Origin: Streptomyces sp. A1136
GTDB lineage: Bacteria > Actinomycetota > Actinomycetes > Streptomycetales > Streptomycetaceae
DNA: 64,000 nt
Assembly: GCF_004795055.1 (NCBI RefSeq)
Contig: NZ_SSBJ01000015.1
Location: 106,810-170,809, forward strand
Reading direction: 5' to 3'
Within the stretch, counting starts at the first letter, position 1. Each line of letters starts with the position of its first letter. The notes under the pieces were generated by a model that was not told the origin of the DNA, ran no database searches, and worked only from the letters and a program-made list of their open reading frames with translations. Both the position numbers and the translations under genes were made by a program. Shown piece by piece: positions 24,838 through 33,415 of this stretch.

Positions 24838-25086
24838 TCAGCTGCGCGCTGGCTCCGGGGCGTCGCCGGGTGCCGGCGTCTTCGTGGTGGTCTCGGGCGC
24901 CGGCTCGGCAGCCGCGGTGGCGGCGCGGCGCTTGCTCCACTTGTCGTGGGCCACGGTTCCGGCGATGGCGGCGCCGGTGAGGGCGCTGCCGATGATGACG
25001 CCTCGCCCGGTGTAGAAGGCTCGTAGCGCGGCGGGACCGCCGCGCTTGGCTGCTTCCTTGGCCAGTTCCGCGTAGGCCCACGCCAT
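24838..25086 (-). CDS. Small membrane-anchored protein
   Basis: This 82-residue protein has a GAGGTAG site and ATG at 25086. It starts with MAWAYAELAKEAAKRGG, then one hydrophobic helix (GVIIGSALTGAAIAGTVA) and a Glu/Pro/Thr-rich tail. After its stop the same frame continues with NVREIADLVAFGQLKYRDAW, which looks coding-like and ends at 24720 or so, but it has no start codon; it may be a remnant. The function is unknown. Confidence 0.55.
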   Translation of the reverse strand: MAWAYAELAKEAAKRGGPAALRAFYTGRGVIIGSALTGAAIAGTVAHDKWSKRRAATAAAEPAPETTTKTPAPGDAPEPARS

Positions 25087-25204
25087 GGTGCTACCTCAGT
25101 TCGTGTCGCTCGCTCGGGGCCTTGATGATCGCAGGACGGCGCGCCGCAGGTGGAGCGTTCGCGGATGTTCGTCACCGGATGCGGGTGCCTCCGCCGCGAC
25201 TCGC

Positions 25205-26782
25205 CTACTTCCCGATGCGCCGCCCGTACGGTCCCGCCGAGGGCGGCGCCTGGCGGCCTCCGGGCTGCGGGGCCTGCGGCAGCGGGGCGTGGACGATGGC
25301 GCCCTTGTTCGCCTCGGGGATCAGGCCGTACACGAGGATGCACGACGCGTCGATGCGACCCGGGCTCTCGGGGTCGGACGGCATCCACGTCGCCCACTCC
25401 CGCTCCAGGTCGGTGAACACGCCGCGCAGCCGCACCCGGTCCTGGACCATCTGCTGCGCCACGGGCTCCGCGCGGAGCAGCTTGCCTTGCTTGGCGCGCA
25501 CCGGCGCGATCTGCGGCATGAGGACGTCGGCCGAGATCTCGCCCTCGTCCACGAGCTTCTGCCACGACGTTTCGATGGCCAGCACGCACATGTCGCGGCC
25601 GTAGTTCCACTCCACGTAGATCACTGCCGCGTTCGTCTGGTGCGCGAGGCGGCAAGCCGCGGTGGACCAGTCCGCCGACGACATCGGCGCAGACACGTCG
25701 TGGGTGATCCAGACCCGCTTGTCGTCGCCGAAGAAGCCGCCGACGACGCCGGCGACGTCCCGGCCGCCACCGGACGGGTCGATCGCCACGGCGATCTTCT
25801 GCGGCTCGACCTGGGTGGTCGTGTCCCGCAGCATCCGCAGCAACTCGTCCGACACCAACGCGCCTTCGGCAGGCTGCGGGTCGCCCTGGGCGAGGCTGTG
25901 CCAGTCCCGCACGATCGACGTGGCCTTCATCTCCGCCCACCACGCCTTGAGCTTCTTCCGGTTCCGCGTCGGGATCTTCGGGTGCGGCAGCGGGTCGCCG
26001 GGGGCGCGGCCGAGCGGATCGGGCCCGAACTTCGGGTCGGCCACCGCAGGCAGGTGGATCACCTTCCACCGGCCGCCGTTCTCGATCCGGCCCTCCTCAG
26101 CCAGGCGCCGCCCGGCCCAGTCGTCCGGGTGCCAGCGCGTCTGGATGCCGACCACCGCGTTGCGGTCCGCCTGGAGGCGCTTGAGCGCGGTGGACGAGTA
26201 CCAGTCGTGCAGCGCCCGCCGAGACGCCTCCGACTCGGCGTCGGCGCGGTCCTTGTGCGGATCGTCCACGATCAACAAGTTCACCGGGTGCCCAGTCAGG
26301 CCCTTGCCGACCGACACCGAGCGGACACCGCCGCCCTTGGTGAGCAGCCAGTCCTGCATCGCCCCTGAGCCGGGCTGCATGAACAGCTCGTACTCATCGC
26401 CGTACTCCTCGACGTAGCTGCGGATCGTCTTGCCGCGCCTCAGCGCCAGGTCGTCGCCGTACGAGGTGACCGCGACCCTGTCCATCGGGTACAGGGCCAG
26501 CCACCAGAACGGGAACCACTCGGCGACGGTGGTGCTCTTGCCGACCTGCGGCGGCGTCAGGATCAGCAGCCGGTCCAGCTCACCCCTGCCGACCTCGGCC
26601 AGGGCGTCGCCGATCACCCGCAGGTGCGGGCGCATCCGGTACGTGCCATCCAGGCCCCGGGCCAGCGTCACCGGGTCCCGCAGCAGATCCCGGCTCATGG
26701 ACTTCTTGGCGGCCTCCAACTGCTGGAGCACCGCCGCGTCGTCAAGGTGGTCCAGCTCGCCGGGAGCCTGGTGCGCCCTCAC
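25205..26782 (-). CDS. Terminase large subunit
   Basis: This 525-residue packaging motor starts with GTG overlapping the small subunit stop (GTGA). Walker A is LTPPQVGKST near residue 76-85, Walker B is NLLIVDDP near 168, and the coupling motif region IQTRWHPDDW follows near 214. The C-terminal RNase H-like nuclease begins at VAIDPSGGGRD (about 342) with later acidic residues in YVEWNYGRDM. Together they cut concatemers and pump DNA into the portal. Confidence 0.95.
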   Translation of the reverse strand: MRAHQAPGELDHLDDAAVLQQLEAAKKSMSRDLLRDPVTLARGLDGTYRMRPHLRVIGDALAEVGRGELDRLLILTPPQVGKSTTVAEWFPFWWLALYPMDRVAVTSYGDDLALRRGKTIRSYVEEYGDEYELFMQPGSGAMQDWLLTKGGGVRSVSVGKGLTGHPVNLLIVDDPHKDRADAESEASRRALHDWYSSTALKRLQADRNAVVGIQTRWHPDDWAGRRLAEEGRIENGGRWKVIHLPAVADPKFGPDPLGRAPGDPLPHPKIPTRNRKKLKAWWAEMKATSIVRDWHSLAQGDPQPAEGALVSDELLRMLRDTTTQVEPQKIAVAIDPSGGGRDVAGVVGGFFGDDKRVWITHDVSAPMSSADWSTAACRLAHQTNAAVIYVEWNYGRDMCVLAIETSWQKLVDEGEISADVLMPQIAPVRAKQGKLLRAEPVAQQMVQDRVRLRGVFTDLEREWATWMPSDPESPGRIDASCILVYGLIPEANKGAIVHAPLPQAPQPGGRQAPPSAGPYGRRIGK

Positions 26783-27462
26783 TCCTCGCCGCTCTCCCCG
26801 TCCCTGCCGGATGCCGGGTACGTCTCCTCGTCGCTGTCGTCGTCCTCGCCGGCGGCCGGGTACGCCTCGCCACCGTCGTCCTCGTCGTCGCTGCCATCGA
26901 CCGCCCTAAGCCGCCGATTGACCGCCTCGGCCAGGTCGGCGAGGCGCACGCGGCGCAGCTCCTCGGGCATCTGGGCGAACTCGGCGAGCTGCACCGCGAG
27001 CGGGTTCCCGCCCTGCCCCGTGACCGCGATCGTCTCCGTGGGATCGCCGAACAAAACGCGCCTGTGCCTCATAGCCACATCCATCAGCCGGATGAAGTCG
27101 CCCGCCGACAGCTCCTCGGCGCGCAGGGTGCCCAGGCGCTGCGCCAGCTTCCCGATCGCCGCCCCGAGGATCTTCGCGTCGGACTCGGCGGCCTTGCGGC
27201 GCTCCTCCAGCCACGTCGCCTCGTACAGCCGGTCCAGGTGCCGGTCCCACGCCTCGACGCGCTCCCGCCACCGAAACTCGGCCGCGGTGTTCTTCACGTG
27301 CCCGTACGCGAGAGTCAGGCTTTCGGCAGCTTTCGCCAGGGTGCGGGCCCTACCGAGGTCCCGGTATGTGACGAACTGTCCGTGCCGGCGGACGGTTTCA
27401 CCCTGCTGGCGTTCCCAGGGGTCGAGGGAGGGGCTGAGTGTGATCGGGGCGTTCGTGGTCAC
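26779..27462 (-). CDS. Terminase small subunit
   Basis: This 227-residue protein has an N-terminal HTH-like part (WERQQGETVRRHGQFVTYRD, TLAKAAESLTLAYGHVKNTA) and long helices (ERVEAWDRHLDRLYEAT, RRKAAESDAKILGAAIGKLAQ), then an acidic tail. It lies directly before the large subunit with overlapping codons. Its role is recognition of packaging DNA. The family is inferred from order and HTH shape. Confidence 0.75.
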   Translation of the reverse strand: MTTNAPITLSPSLDPWERQQGETVRRHGQFVTYRDLGRARTLAKAAESLTLAYGHVKNTAAEFRWRERVEAWDRHLDRLYEATWLEERRKAAESDAKILGAAIGKLAQRLGTLRAEELSAGDFIRLMDVAMRHRRVLFGDPTETIAVTGQGGNPLAVQLAEFAQMPEELRRVRLADLAEAVNRRLRAVDGSDDEDDGGEAYPAAGEDDDSDEETYPASGRDGESGEE

Positions 27463-28394
27463 GGCTGACCGTCCGGGTCGTAGTTGGGGCCGGACAGGTA
27501 CTCACCCGCCAGGCGTTCCAGGAGCCTCCAGCCCTGCCCTTGCTCGATCTCGCCGCGCCCTTCTGCTGCTGCGATGGCCTTGTTGATGGTGACGGCCGCG
27601 GGTGCTGGGAGAGTGCGGGCGCCGATGACGGTCTCCAGGCCGACGTGCCCCGTGTGCGCCGCGGTGCCGTCTTCGTGGGTGTAGCCGGCCTGGAGGTCGG
27701 TCAGGTGGGCCTCGGTGATGGCGAGGATGGCGTGGAGGGCGGTCGCCACGTTGCCGACCTTGTGGGCGGCGTGCGTGGAGGCGAGGGTGTCTAGGGTCTG
27801 CTCGTAGTCGGAGCGGGCGGCGAGCCAGCTCTCGTTCTGGCCGAGGCGTGCTTCCTCGAACGCGGTGCGGGCAGCTTCCAGCTCGGCGGGCAGGAAGATC
27901 AGCGACACGGTGGCGAAGTCGAGGTTCGCTTCCGAGAGTCCTTCGGGGCTGACTTCGGCGAGGAGCTTGAGCTGGTCGTCGTCCAGACCGGAGTAGGCGC
28001 GCCAGTCGACGTCGTCAAGCTCCTCGTAGAGCTGCTTGAGCGTGGCGGGGTCGTCTTCGCCCGCGATGGCGTTGTGCGAGAGCTGGATCGCGACGAGCTG
28101 CTGCCGCGTCAGGGCCTCTTCGATCAACATGCAGTCGATCTCTTCGAGGCCCGCGTCGACCGACGCCATCGTGCGGTGGTTCCCGGACAGGACGAGTTCG
28201 CGGCCCTCGTCGTACTCGCCGCCGGAGTAGATCAGCGGGGTGGAGGTGAGGCAGCCGTCGCGGCGGACGTTCTCCACCAGGCGGTCGTACTCCTCCTTCC
28301 GCATGAACCTCGCGTTGACTTCGAGGCGGGTGAGGAGCCGCGGGTCACGCCGAACGAGCCGGGGCCGGAACAGGGGGGTGGTCGTGTCGATCAT
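27459..28394 (-). CDS. ParB/sulfiredoxin-domain protein
   Basis: This 311-residue protein starts MIDTTTPLFRPRLVRRDPRL. It carries a ParB N-terminal domain: NARFMRKEEYDRLVENVRRDG (residues 27-47), LIYSGGEYDEGRELVLSGNHRTMA (54-77) and ALTRQQLVAIQLSHNA (95-110). The GNHR phrase is the CTP/nuclease-like motif of the superfamily. Such proteins next to terminase genes occur in many actinophages and are not classical partition proteins. It may regulate packaging or modification. Confidence 0.75.
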   Translation of the reverse strand: MIDTTTPLFRPRLVRRDPRLLTRLEVNARFMRKEEYDRLVENVRRDGCLTSTPLIYSGGEYDEGRELVLSGNHRTMASVDAGLEEIDCMLIEEALTRQQLVAIQLSHNAIAGEDDPATLKQLYEELDDVDWRAYSGLDDDQLKLLAEVSPEGLSEANLDFATVSLIFLPAELEAARTAFEEARLGQNESWLAARSDYEQTLDTLASTHAAHKVGNVATALHAILAITEAHLTDLQAGYTHEDGTAAHTGHVGLETVIGARTLPAPAAVTINKAIAAAEGRGEIEQGQGWRLLERLAGEYLSGPNYDPDGQP

Positions 28395-29743
28395 CGCTCG
28401 TCCTTACCGTGCTTCGTCTTCCACAGCTCCAGTGCGCCGGCGAGGTCGTACTGGCCGATGGGCCCGCCGTACTGGAGCTGATAGCGGTGGATGCCGTCGC
28501 CCGGGTCCTTGGGGGTGGCCTCGGTGCGCTTCTGGAGGCGCACGCCGGGGATGCCCCGGCCGTACTTCGCGCTGTTGGGCCTGTCCGTGAACGCGGTGGT
28601 GGCCCAGCCGGTGATCCGCTTCGACAGCGAGCGTTGGATGAGGAGCTGCGCCTCCTTCGTGGAGGCCGCCATCACGATCAGTTTGGCCAGGCGCCGGTAG
28701 CGGGTCCACGACACCGGGAAGTCCGACATCAGGTAGGCGGTGTTCGGGTCGAACTTTGGCGGCAGGTACGCGAACGCGCCGATCAGCTTCCCGTCGACCG
28801 CGACACCGCACGCGATCAGCGGGCTGCCGGGCTTGATCGTCTTGGACATGAACTGGGAGCGGATCGCCGCGAACTGGCCGCCCGTCAGGATGTGCAGGGT
28901 CATCCGGTCGCCGAGGACGTCGTCCTTGCCGATCTTCGGCATCGGGATCGGCTCGACGGGCTGTCGGGGCCGCACGATGCGCCGGGGACCTGCGGCGGCG
29001 TACACGTAGATCGGCAGGCCGCGGTTCGCGGTCTGGACGACGCCGGCGAGCTGGCGGCGCAGCTCGGGGCGTTCGATGTGCAGGCCGAGCACCCAGTTGG
29101 GCCGGTCCTGGACCTGCTCGATGATCCGTTCCTTGCCGTTCTCGTCCAGCTCGCCGAACGTCGGCTCGGGCCAGTCGAAGGCGGCGTCGATCGGCGCGAA
29201 CTGGCTGGTGTAGTCCCCGGAGTAGAACGGCGGGAACATGACGACCGGCGCCTCGGGCGGGACCTGGTCGAGGTAGTCACGGACGTCGCCGGCGTAGAAC
29301 GAGCCGAGGCGGGTCTCCAGGCCGCGCAGCTTCGTGGCCGTCTTCTCGTGCATACGCGGCCACTGGTCCTGGGTGGCGGCCATCATCCGCCGGTAGTACA
29401 CGCCTTCCTTGCCGACGTACTGGAGGAACCGCGTGCCCAGCATCAGCGTCGCCATCAGGTCGGCGCGGTCTTCCAGGTAGGGGTGGAGCCAGCCCAGTTC
29501 CTCCTCGTACTCCTCGCGCAGCGTGTACTCCAGCGGGTCACCGGCGAGGTACCAGCCCAGCGCGCACGAGTACGCCTGGATGTCGTTGCCGTGGACCGGC
29601 CGGGAGCTGCCGAACTTCTCGTGCAGCACTCTTTCGATCGTCATGTTCCCGGAGCAGCCGACGTAGATGTCGCCCTCGGGCCACGTCCCGGCGTGCTCGT
29701 AGATGATCGACCGGAGGGGCGCGGGAATCGAGCCGTGGAACAT
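28391..29743 (-). CDS. Putative DNA-modifying antirestriction enzyme (MTase-like plus acetyltransferase-like)
   Basis: This 450-residue protein begins at ATG 29743 with an AGGAG site: MFHGSIPAPLRSIIYEHAGT. The N-terminal half carries DIYVGCSGNMTIERVL (a SAM-binding-like motif) and APVVMFPPFYSGDYT near residue 180, where FPPF stands in place of the usual DPPY/NPPF. The C-terminal half (IACGVAVDGKLIGAFAYL, SDFPVSWTRYRRLAKLIVMAAS, TTAFTDRPNSAKYGRGI) has the look of a GNAT/Mom-type DNA-modification domain. The combined protein fits 'putative antirestriction adenine methyltransferase' proteins of actinophages. The chemistry is unproven and the substitution in the catalytic motif could mean a different reaction. 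Confidence 0.6.
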   Translation of the reverse strand: MFHGSIPAPLRSIIYEHAGTWPEGDIYVGCSGNMTIERVLHEKFGSSRPVHGNDIQAYSCALGWYLAGDPLEYTLREEYEEELGWLHPYLEDRADLMATLMLGTRFLQYVGKEGVYYRRMMAATQDQWPRMHEKTATKLRGLETRLGSFYAGDVRDYLDQVPPEAPVVMFPPFYSGDYTSQFAPIDAAFDWPEPTFGELDENGKERIIEQVQDRPNWVLGLHIERPELRRQLAGVVQTANRGLPIYVYAAAGPRRIVRPRQPVEPIPMPKIGKDDVLGDRMTLHILTGGQFAAIRSQFMSKTIKPGSPLIACGVAVDGKLIGAFAYLPPKFDPNTAYLMSDFPVSWTRYRRLAKLIVMAASTKEAQLLIQRSLSKRITGWATTAFTDRPNSAKYGRGIPGVRLQKRTEATPKDPGDGIHRYQLQYGGPIGQYDLAGALELWKTKHGKDER

Positions 29744-29881
29744 GGGGCCGCTCCTGTGACGGGTCCGCTGAGAGGGCGGCGATGGTAGCCGACCCGAACG
29801 GCTCACCCTCGGGGCATCAGCGCAGGCCAGGGCGGTACGGCGAAGCCCCCGAGCGGCCGGGGCCGGTCGGGGGCTTCGAGG

Positions 29882-29955
29882 TGGAGCGCCGGCCTGGATT
29901 TGAACCAGGACCTCCCACCCGGAAGGTGGGCGTGCTGCTGTTGCACTACCGGCGC
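29882..29955 (-). tRNA. tRNA-Gly (anticodon UCC)
   Basis: The acceptor arms GCGCCGG and CCGGCGC pair fully (29949-29955 with 29886-29892). The anticodon stem CCCAC/GTGGG holds the loop CTTCCGG with anticodon UCC, and the T-arm CCTGG-TTCAAAT-CCAGG is canonical. The discriminator base is T and a CCA end is encoded (29882-29884). It reads GGA and GGG codons, which are rarer than GGC in this genome. Confidence 0.9.
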
Positions 29956-30024
29956 GTGCGGACGGCTGCGCCGCTGCTCAGGACAGCCGACCGCGGAGAG
30001 GGATGATACACACACGCACAGTGG

Positions 30025-30969
30025 TCACCCCTCCCAGCAGGCGACCGCCGCGACCTGGGGCGATGCCTCGGCCTCGGCGATGATCTCGGCCATCGACACG
30101 TCCAGGCGGAACCGGTGCCCCGTCTTGGCCTCCACCACCGCGTACCGGGCGGCCAGGGCGGGCTGGAGCTGGGCGGCGCGCACGAGCGCCGACCGGGACG
30201 CCAGGACGCAGAACACGCACGACAGGCGGGGCATCCCGGCCGCATACGCGGGGTGGACGCGCAGCCCGGATGCCCACACCGCCGTCCACACTTCGGTGGT
30301 CGACCAGGAGTGCACCGGCAGCCAGGTGTCGACGTACCGCAGCGTGTTCGACGCGCCCCACCCCGGGTTGGCGTGCTTGGGGACCGGCAGCTTGCGGGCC
30401 TTGTACCACTTCGCCTTGCGCTGGCGCCGCTCGCACTCGGCGCACGGGCACGTCCATGAGCCGTCGTGGGTGAACGCGAGGAGCTTGCGGCGGGCCGGGG
30501 ACTCCTCGGCACGCAGGCCCATGACGTTGAGGATGCGCACCGGCCCGGTGTGGCCAGCTGCTTCGGCCTCGCGGACCAGGGCGGTGATCAGGCGCCTGAC
30601 CGGCCCTCGCTTGAAGTCCGAGGTACACCACCTGTTGTCTGCTGACGGGAACATGCCGCGTTCTTCGATGCGTTCGAGGAGGCCGGAGCCGGTGCGGGCC
30701 ACGACCTCGAACCGCAGGTCGTAGAACGCGGCATGCTCGGCGGCCAGGTCGCGGGTGCCATCCCACTCGGCGTCGCCCAGGTCGGCGTGCACGACGACGA
30801 TCCGGTCCACGACGCCGGCCGCCGTGGCGTGCAGCATCAGCTCGGCGAGCATCGCCATGCTGTCCTTGCCCGCGCTGACGTTCGCGAGGATCCACCGGTA
30901 CGAGGTCAGGTCGGGGACCTCGGGCCCGAAGCCGGGCAGGGCGATCTCAAGCTGTCCGCTGCTGACCAT
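30025..30969 (-). CDS. PAPS reductase/DndC-like PP-loop protein
   Basis: This 314-residue protein starts at ATG 30969 with an AGAGAGG site. ILANVSAGKDSMAML (residues about 26-40) is a PP-loop for ATP. Then come VVVHADLGDAEWDGT, DNRWCTSDFKRGPVRR, and a CPCAECERR pair near residue 180 and SCVFCVLASR near residue 250, suggesting an iron-sulfur or zinc site. The family covers phosphoadenylylsulfate reductase and the DNA phosphorothioation protein DndC, but here the partner genes are absent. It lies next to DNA-modification genes, so a nucleic-acid substrate is plausible. Confidence 0.75.
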   Translation of the reverse strand: MVSSGQLEIALPGFGPEVPDLTSYRWILANVSAGKDSMAMLAELMLHATAAGVVDRIVVVHADLGDAEWDGTRDLAAEHAAFYDLRFEVVARTGSGLLERIEERGMFPSADNRWCTSDFKRGPVRRLITALVREAEAAGHTGPVRILNVMGLRAEESPARRKLLAFTHDGSWTCPCAECERRQRKAKWYKARKLPVPKHANPGWGASNTLRYVDTWLPVHSWSTTEVWTAVWASGLRVHPAYAAGMPRLSCVFCVLASRSALVRAAQLQPALAARYAVVEAKTGHRFRLDVSMAEIIAEAEASPQVAAVACWEG

Positions 30970-31102
30970 GCGGGGCCTCTCTGGTGGGGTGGGAAGGGTA
31001 GGGAATCCGGGCACTGTCGGCCCGTGGGCGGGGTTGTGGCCGCCTCGTTGCCGCCACTTGGGGGGTAGTGAGCTGGGGCCGGTGAAGCGCTTAGAACCGC
31101 AG

Positions 31103-31138
31103 GTGGGGCCGTGACCGGGGTTCCGGTCACGGCCCCAC
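31103..31138 (-). terminator. Perfect 16-bp hairpin terminator
   Basis: The arms 31103-31118 and 31123-31138 match exactly, with a GGTT loop. It begins 15 bases after the stop at 31153, so it ends that transcript. Confidence 0.85.
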
Positions 31139-31152
31139 GGGGCGAGCGGCTG

Positions 31153-31869
31153 CTACTGGGCGGGCTCGGCCGCCTGGTCCTCGTCCTCGGGCTGCTGGTC
31201 GTCGGCCGCGGGTGCGCCCGGGGAGTCCGGGCAGACTGCCCAGACGGCCAGCTCCTCGCGGACGTGGTCCAGGGCGTCGGTCTCGTTCTCGAACCGGTGG
31301 GCCCACTCCGGGTCGTGGCCGCACCGGATGTGCAGGACGCCGACCTCCAGGGTCCGCAGCTCCACGTTCTCCCCGGCCTCGATGACGTACGCGCCGCTGC
31401 CGTCCGGGTTGGTCACGTGGTAGTTGGCCGGGTGCCCGAAGTCGGTCGCCTCGATCCGGACCAGGTGGGCGATGGCCTGCGGGGTCAGGACGAGGGTCAC
31501 GCTGTCGGTGACCTCGACCGCGTAAGGGGGGACGGTCTCCAGGCCGCACAGATGGCGCGCGTTGGCGATGTCGGCCGCGCGGTAGCGGCGCTTGCGGGCG
31601 ATCCCGTGGAACGCGAGCCCGGCCGCGTCTCGCCGGGTGGGGCCGACGCCCCAGACCTTCCGGTCGCCGTTGACGTCCCGCGCCTCCCACTCGCCGTGCT
31701 TGCGGTAGACCGCCATCTCCCAGTCGGTCACGTTGGTGTGGGCGGGGGTGTCCTCCGGGAAGCTGCCGGGGACGGTGAACAGGTAGCCGCGTCGGGCGAA
31801 CGGCAGGTGCTCGGCGAAACGGTCGGGGCCGTACGCGGTGAACTGGATCTGATCAGGGTTGACGCTCAT
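31153..31869 (-). CDS. Protein of unknown function, early region
   Basis: This 238-residue protein starts MSVNPDQIQFTAYGPDRFAEH. It is strand-rich (YAVEVTDSVTLVLTPQAIAHLVRI, VELRTLEVGVLHIRCGHDP) with an acidic C-terminus. No family is recognised. It follows the ChlI-domain gene and ends in a strong terminator. Confidence 0.6.
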   Translation of the reverse strand: MSVNPDQIQFTAYGPDRFAEHLPFARRGYLFTVPGSFPEDTPAHTNVTDWEMAVYRKHGEWEARDVNGDRKVWGVGPTRRDAAGLAFHGIARKRRYRAADIANARHLCGLETVPPYAVEVTDSVTLVLTPQAIAHLVRIEATDFGHPANYHVTNPDGSGAYVIEAGENVELRTLEVGVLHIRCGHDPEWAHRFENETDALDHVREELAVWAVCPDSPGAPAADDQQPEDEDQAAEPAQ

Positions 31870-31953
31870 GGTGGTGCTGCCCTTCCGTTGCATTTCGGGT
31901 GGTGGTGGAGGGGAGGCGCCGGGCCAGTGCGGGGCCCGCCCGGCGCCCACCGG

Positions 31954-32913
31954 TCAGAACGGGGCCGGGCCGCTCTCCTGGCAGGCCGGGCACAGGGCCT
32001 CGGTGGTGCACGGCTGGTGCGGTTCGGCGTCACCGTCGGGGGTGCAGTGGGCGCAGCCCTCCGGGTGGTGCCAGTGGCCGGCGAGGAGGGCCAGGGCCTC
32101 GTCCAGGGAGGCGGCGCCGATCACCCGGACGCCCGCGGTGGCCGCGTCGTCCACGGCCGGGGTGGGGACGATCACCGTGGTGGCGCCGCCGGATGCCGCG
32201 GTGCGGACCACGTTGGTCAAGTCGTACGGAACCCGCAGGGAGCCGTCGAGGCCGAGTTCGCCGACCAGGGCGACGCCCGCCAGGCAGTCGGCGGGGACCT
32301 GGCCGGCCGCCGCGAGGACCGAGCAGGCGATGGCCAGGTCAAGGCCGCTGGTGCCGACGCTGCTGCCGTCCTCCCGGGTGATCGGGGTGAGCCGGACGAG
32401 CACGTTCGCCATCGGCCAGTCCAGGCCGCTGTTGATGACCCCGGCTCGCACGCGGTCCCTGGTCTCGTTCGGGTGCCGGATCGGCAGGCCGTCCACGTTG
32501 AAGACGGGGAGACCGGGGGTGCTGCTGGCCTGGATGCGGTAGCCGCTGTCCCGGGTGGCCGACAGGGTGTGCGCGCGGCCGAACGGCTCGGGCTCGGCGG
32601 TGGCCGGCTGCGGGGCGGGGTCCGCGTTGTAGTTGTCGAGCTGACTGTCCTCGGCCAGGCCGTACGAGCCGATCCCGGACTGTTCGCGCAGCTCGTTCAC
32701 GAGGCGGTCGACGGCCTCGCGGGCGCTGGCGGCGTGCTCGGTGTGGACCGAGCCGAACGCGTCGTACGCGTCGATCCCGATTTCCTCGAGCGCGATGGCG
32801 CGCTTCGTGGGGTCGGTCGGGGCGGGGGCGACGTCCCACAGCTGGTAGCTCGCGCCGCGCTCCTGGCCGACGATGATGAACTCGCGGGTCTCGGTGGTGG
32901 TCTCGGTGCTCAC
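31954..32913 (-). CDS. Orphan ChlI/ComM-type domain protein
   Basis: This 319-residue protein has a GGAGGAACGC site and a GTG start. Residues about 135-275 match the N-terminal Lon-protease-S5-like domain of ComM/Mg-chelatase proteins (ChlI): GLPIRHPNETRDRVRAGVIN, GLDWPMANVLVRLTP, GTSGLDLAIACSVLAAAGQV, VALVGELGLDGSLRVP. The AAA+ part that normally follows is missing. The C-terminus has Cys/His pairs (CAHC, CPAC), like a zinc ribbon. The N-terminal 130 residues are unrecognised. A lone ChlI domain may act as a partner for a host AAA+ helicase. Confidence 0.75.
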   Translation of the reverse strand: MSTETTTETREFIIVGQERGASYQLWDVAPAPTDPTKRAIALEEIGIDAYDAFGSVHTEHAASAREAVDRLVNELREQSGIGSYGLAEDSQLDNYNADPAPQPATAEPEPFGRAHTLSATRDSGYRIQASSTPGLPVFNVDGLPIRHPNETRDRVRAGVINSGLDWPMANVLVRLTPITREDGSSVGTSGLDLAIACSVLAAAGQVPADCLAGVALVGELGLDGSLRVPYDLTNVVRTAASGGATTVIVPTPAVDDAATAGVRVIGAASLDEALALLAGHWHHPEGCAHCTPDGDAEPHQPCTTEALCPACQESGPAPF

Positions 32914-33049
32914 GCGTTCCTCCGGTGATCTGAATGGGGGGTACGGTGGGCCTCACGCGCCTGGTTGGGTTGTGAGGCCCTTCGGTTCTGGGCTGCGTAT
33001 GGCGGCCGGTGGGATTCCCTCGCTTACGCGCCCCACCGGCCGCGCCGAG

Positions 33050-33304
33050 CTAGCAGACCTTCGAGTAGGTGCAGCTCCGCGTGGTCTGGCCGCGGTGGGT
33101 CCAGCGGACGACGACCTCGGACGGGTCGTTCTGCTCGATCTCGCCGGTGCCGACCGCCAGTTCCAGGACGATCGCTTCGCGGACCGCCGCGCCGGACATG
33201 ACGTCCTCGGTGATCTCGTCCTTCTGGCCGGGCTGGCGGGTGACTTCCAGGAGGTAGTACGGGGCGTTGTCCTCGATCGCGATGTCCTGGGTGAGTGCTC
33301 GCAT
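33050..33304 (-). CDS. Small protein of unknown function
   Basis: This 84-residue protein (MRALTQDIAIEDNAPYYLLE) has a GGAGGTCACC site. It is strand-rich (EAIVLELAVGTGEIEQ, EVVVRWTHRG) and ends with a CTYSKVC cysteine pair. It is preceded by the second-family leader (33331-33415). I do not recognise it. Confidence 0.6.
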   Translation of the reverse strand: MRALTQDIAIEDNAPYYLLEVTRQPGQKDEITEDVMSGAAVREAIVLELAVGTGEIEQNDPSEVVVRWTHRGQTTRSCTYSKVC

Positions 33305-33330
33305 GGTGACCTCCGTGGTGGGGGGTGGTG

Positions 33331-33415
33331 GGTGAGTGGGTCTACTTCCATCATTCCCGTAGTCGATTTAGGTAAACCGGTTATGGGAAATGGATCGAGG
33401 AAGTTTCCTCGCAGG
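33331..33415 (-). promoter_or_regulatory. Class-2 early leader, copy 1
   Basis: An AT-rich block about 28 bases before the start at 33304 holds CATTCCCGTAGTCG, GGTAAACCGG and TTATGGGAAATGGAT segments. It is like those at 49074 and 51306, and its far end joins a GCAGGTCAG tail like the class-1 cassettes. It is probably a promoter/operator for the gene at 33050-33304. Confidence 0.55.
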
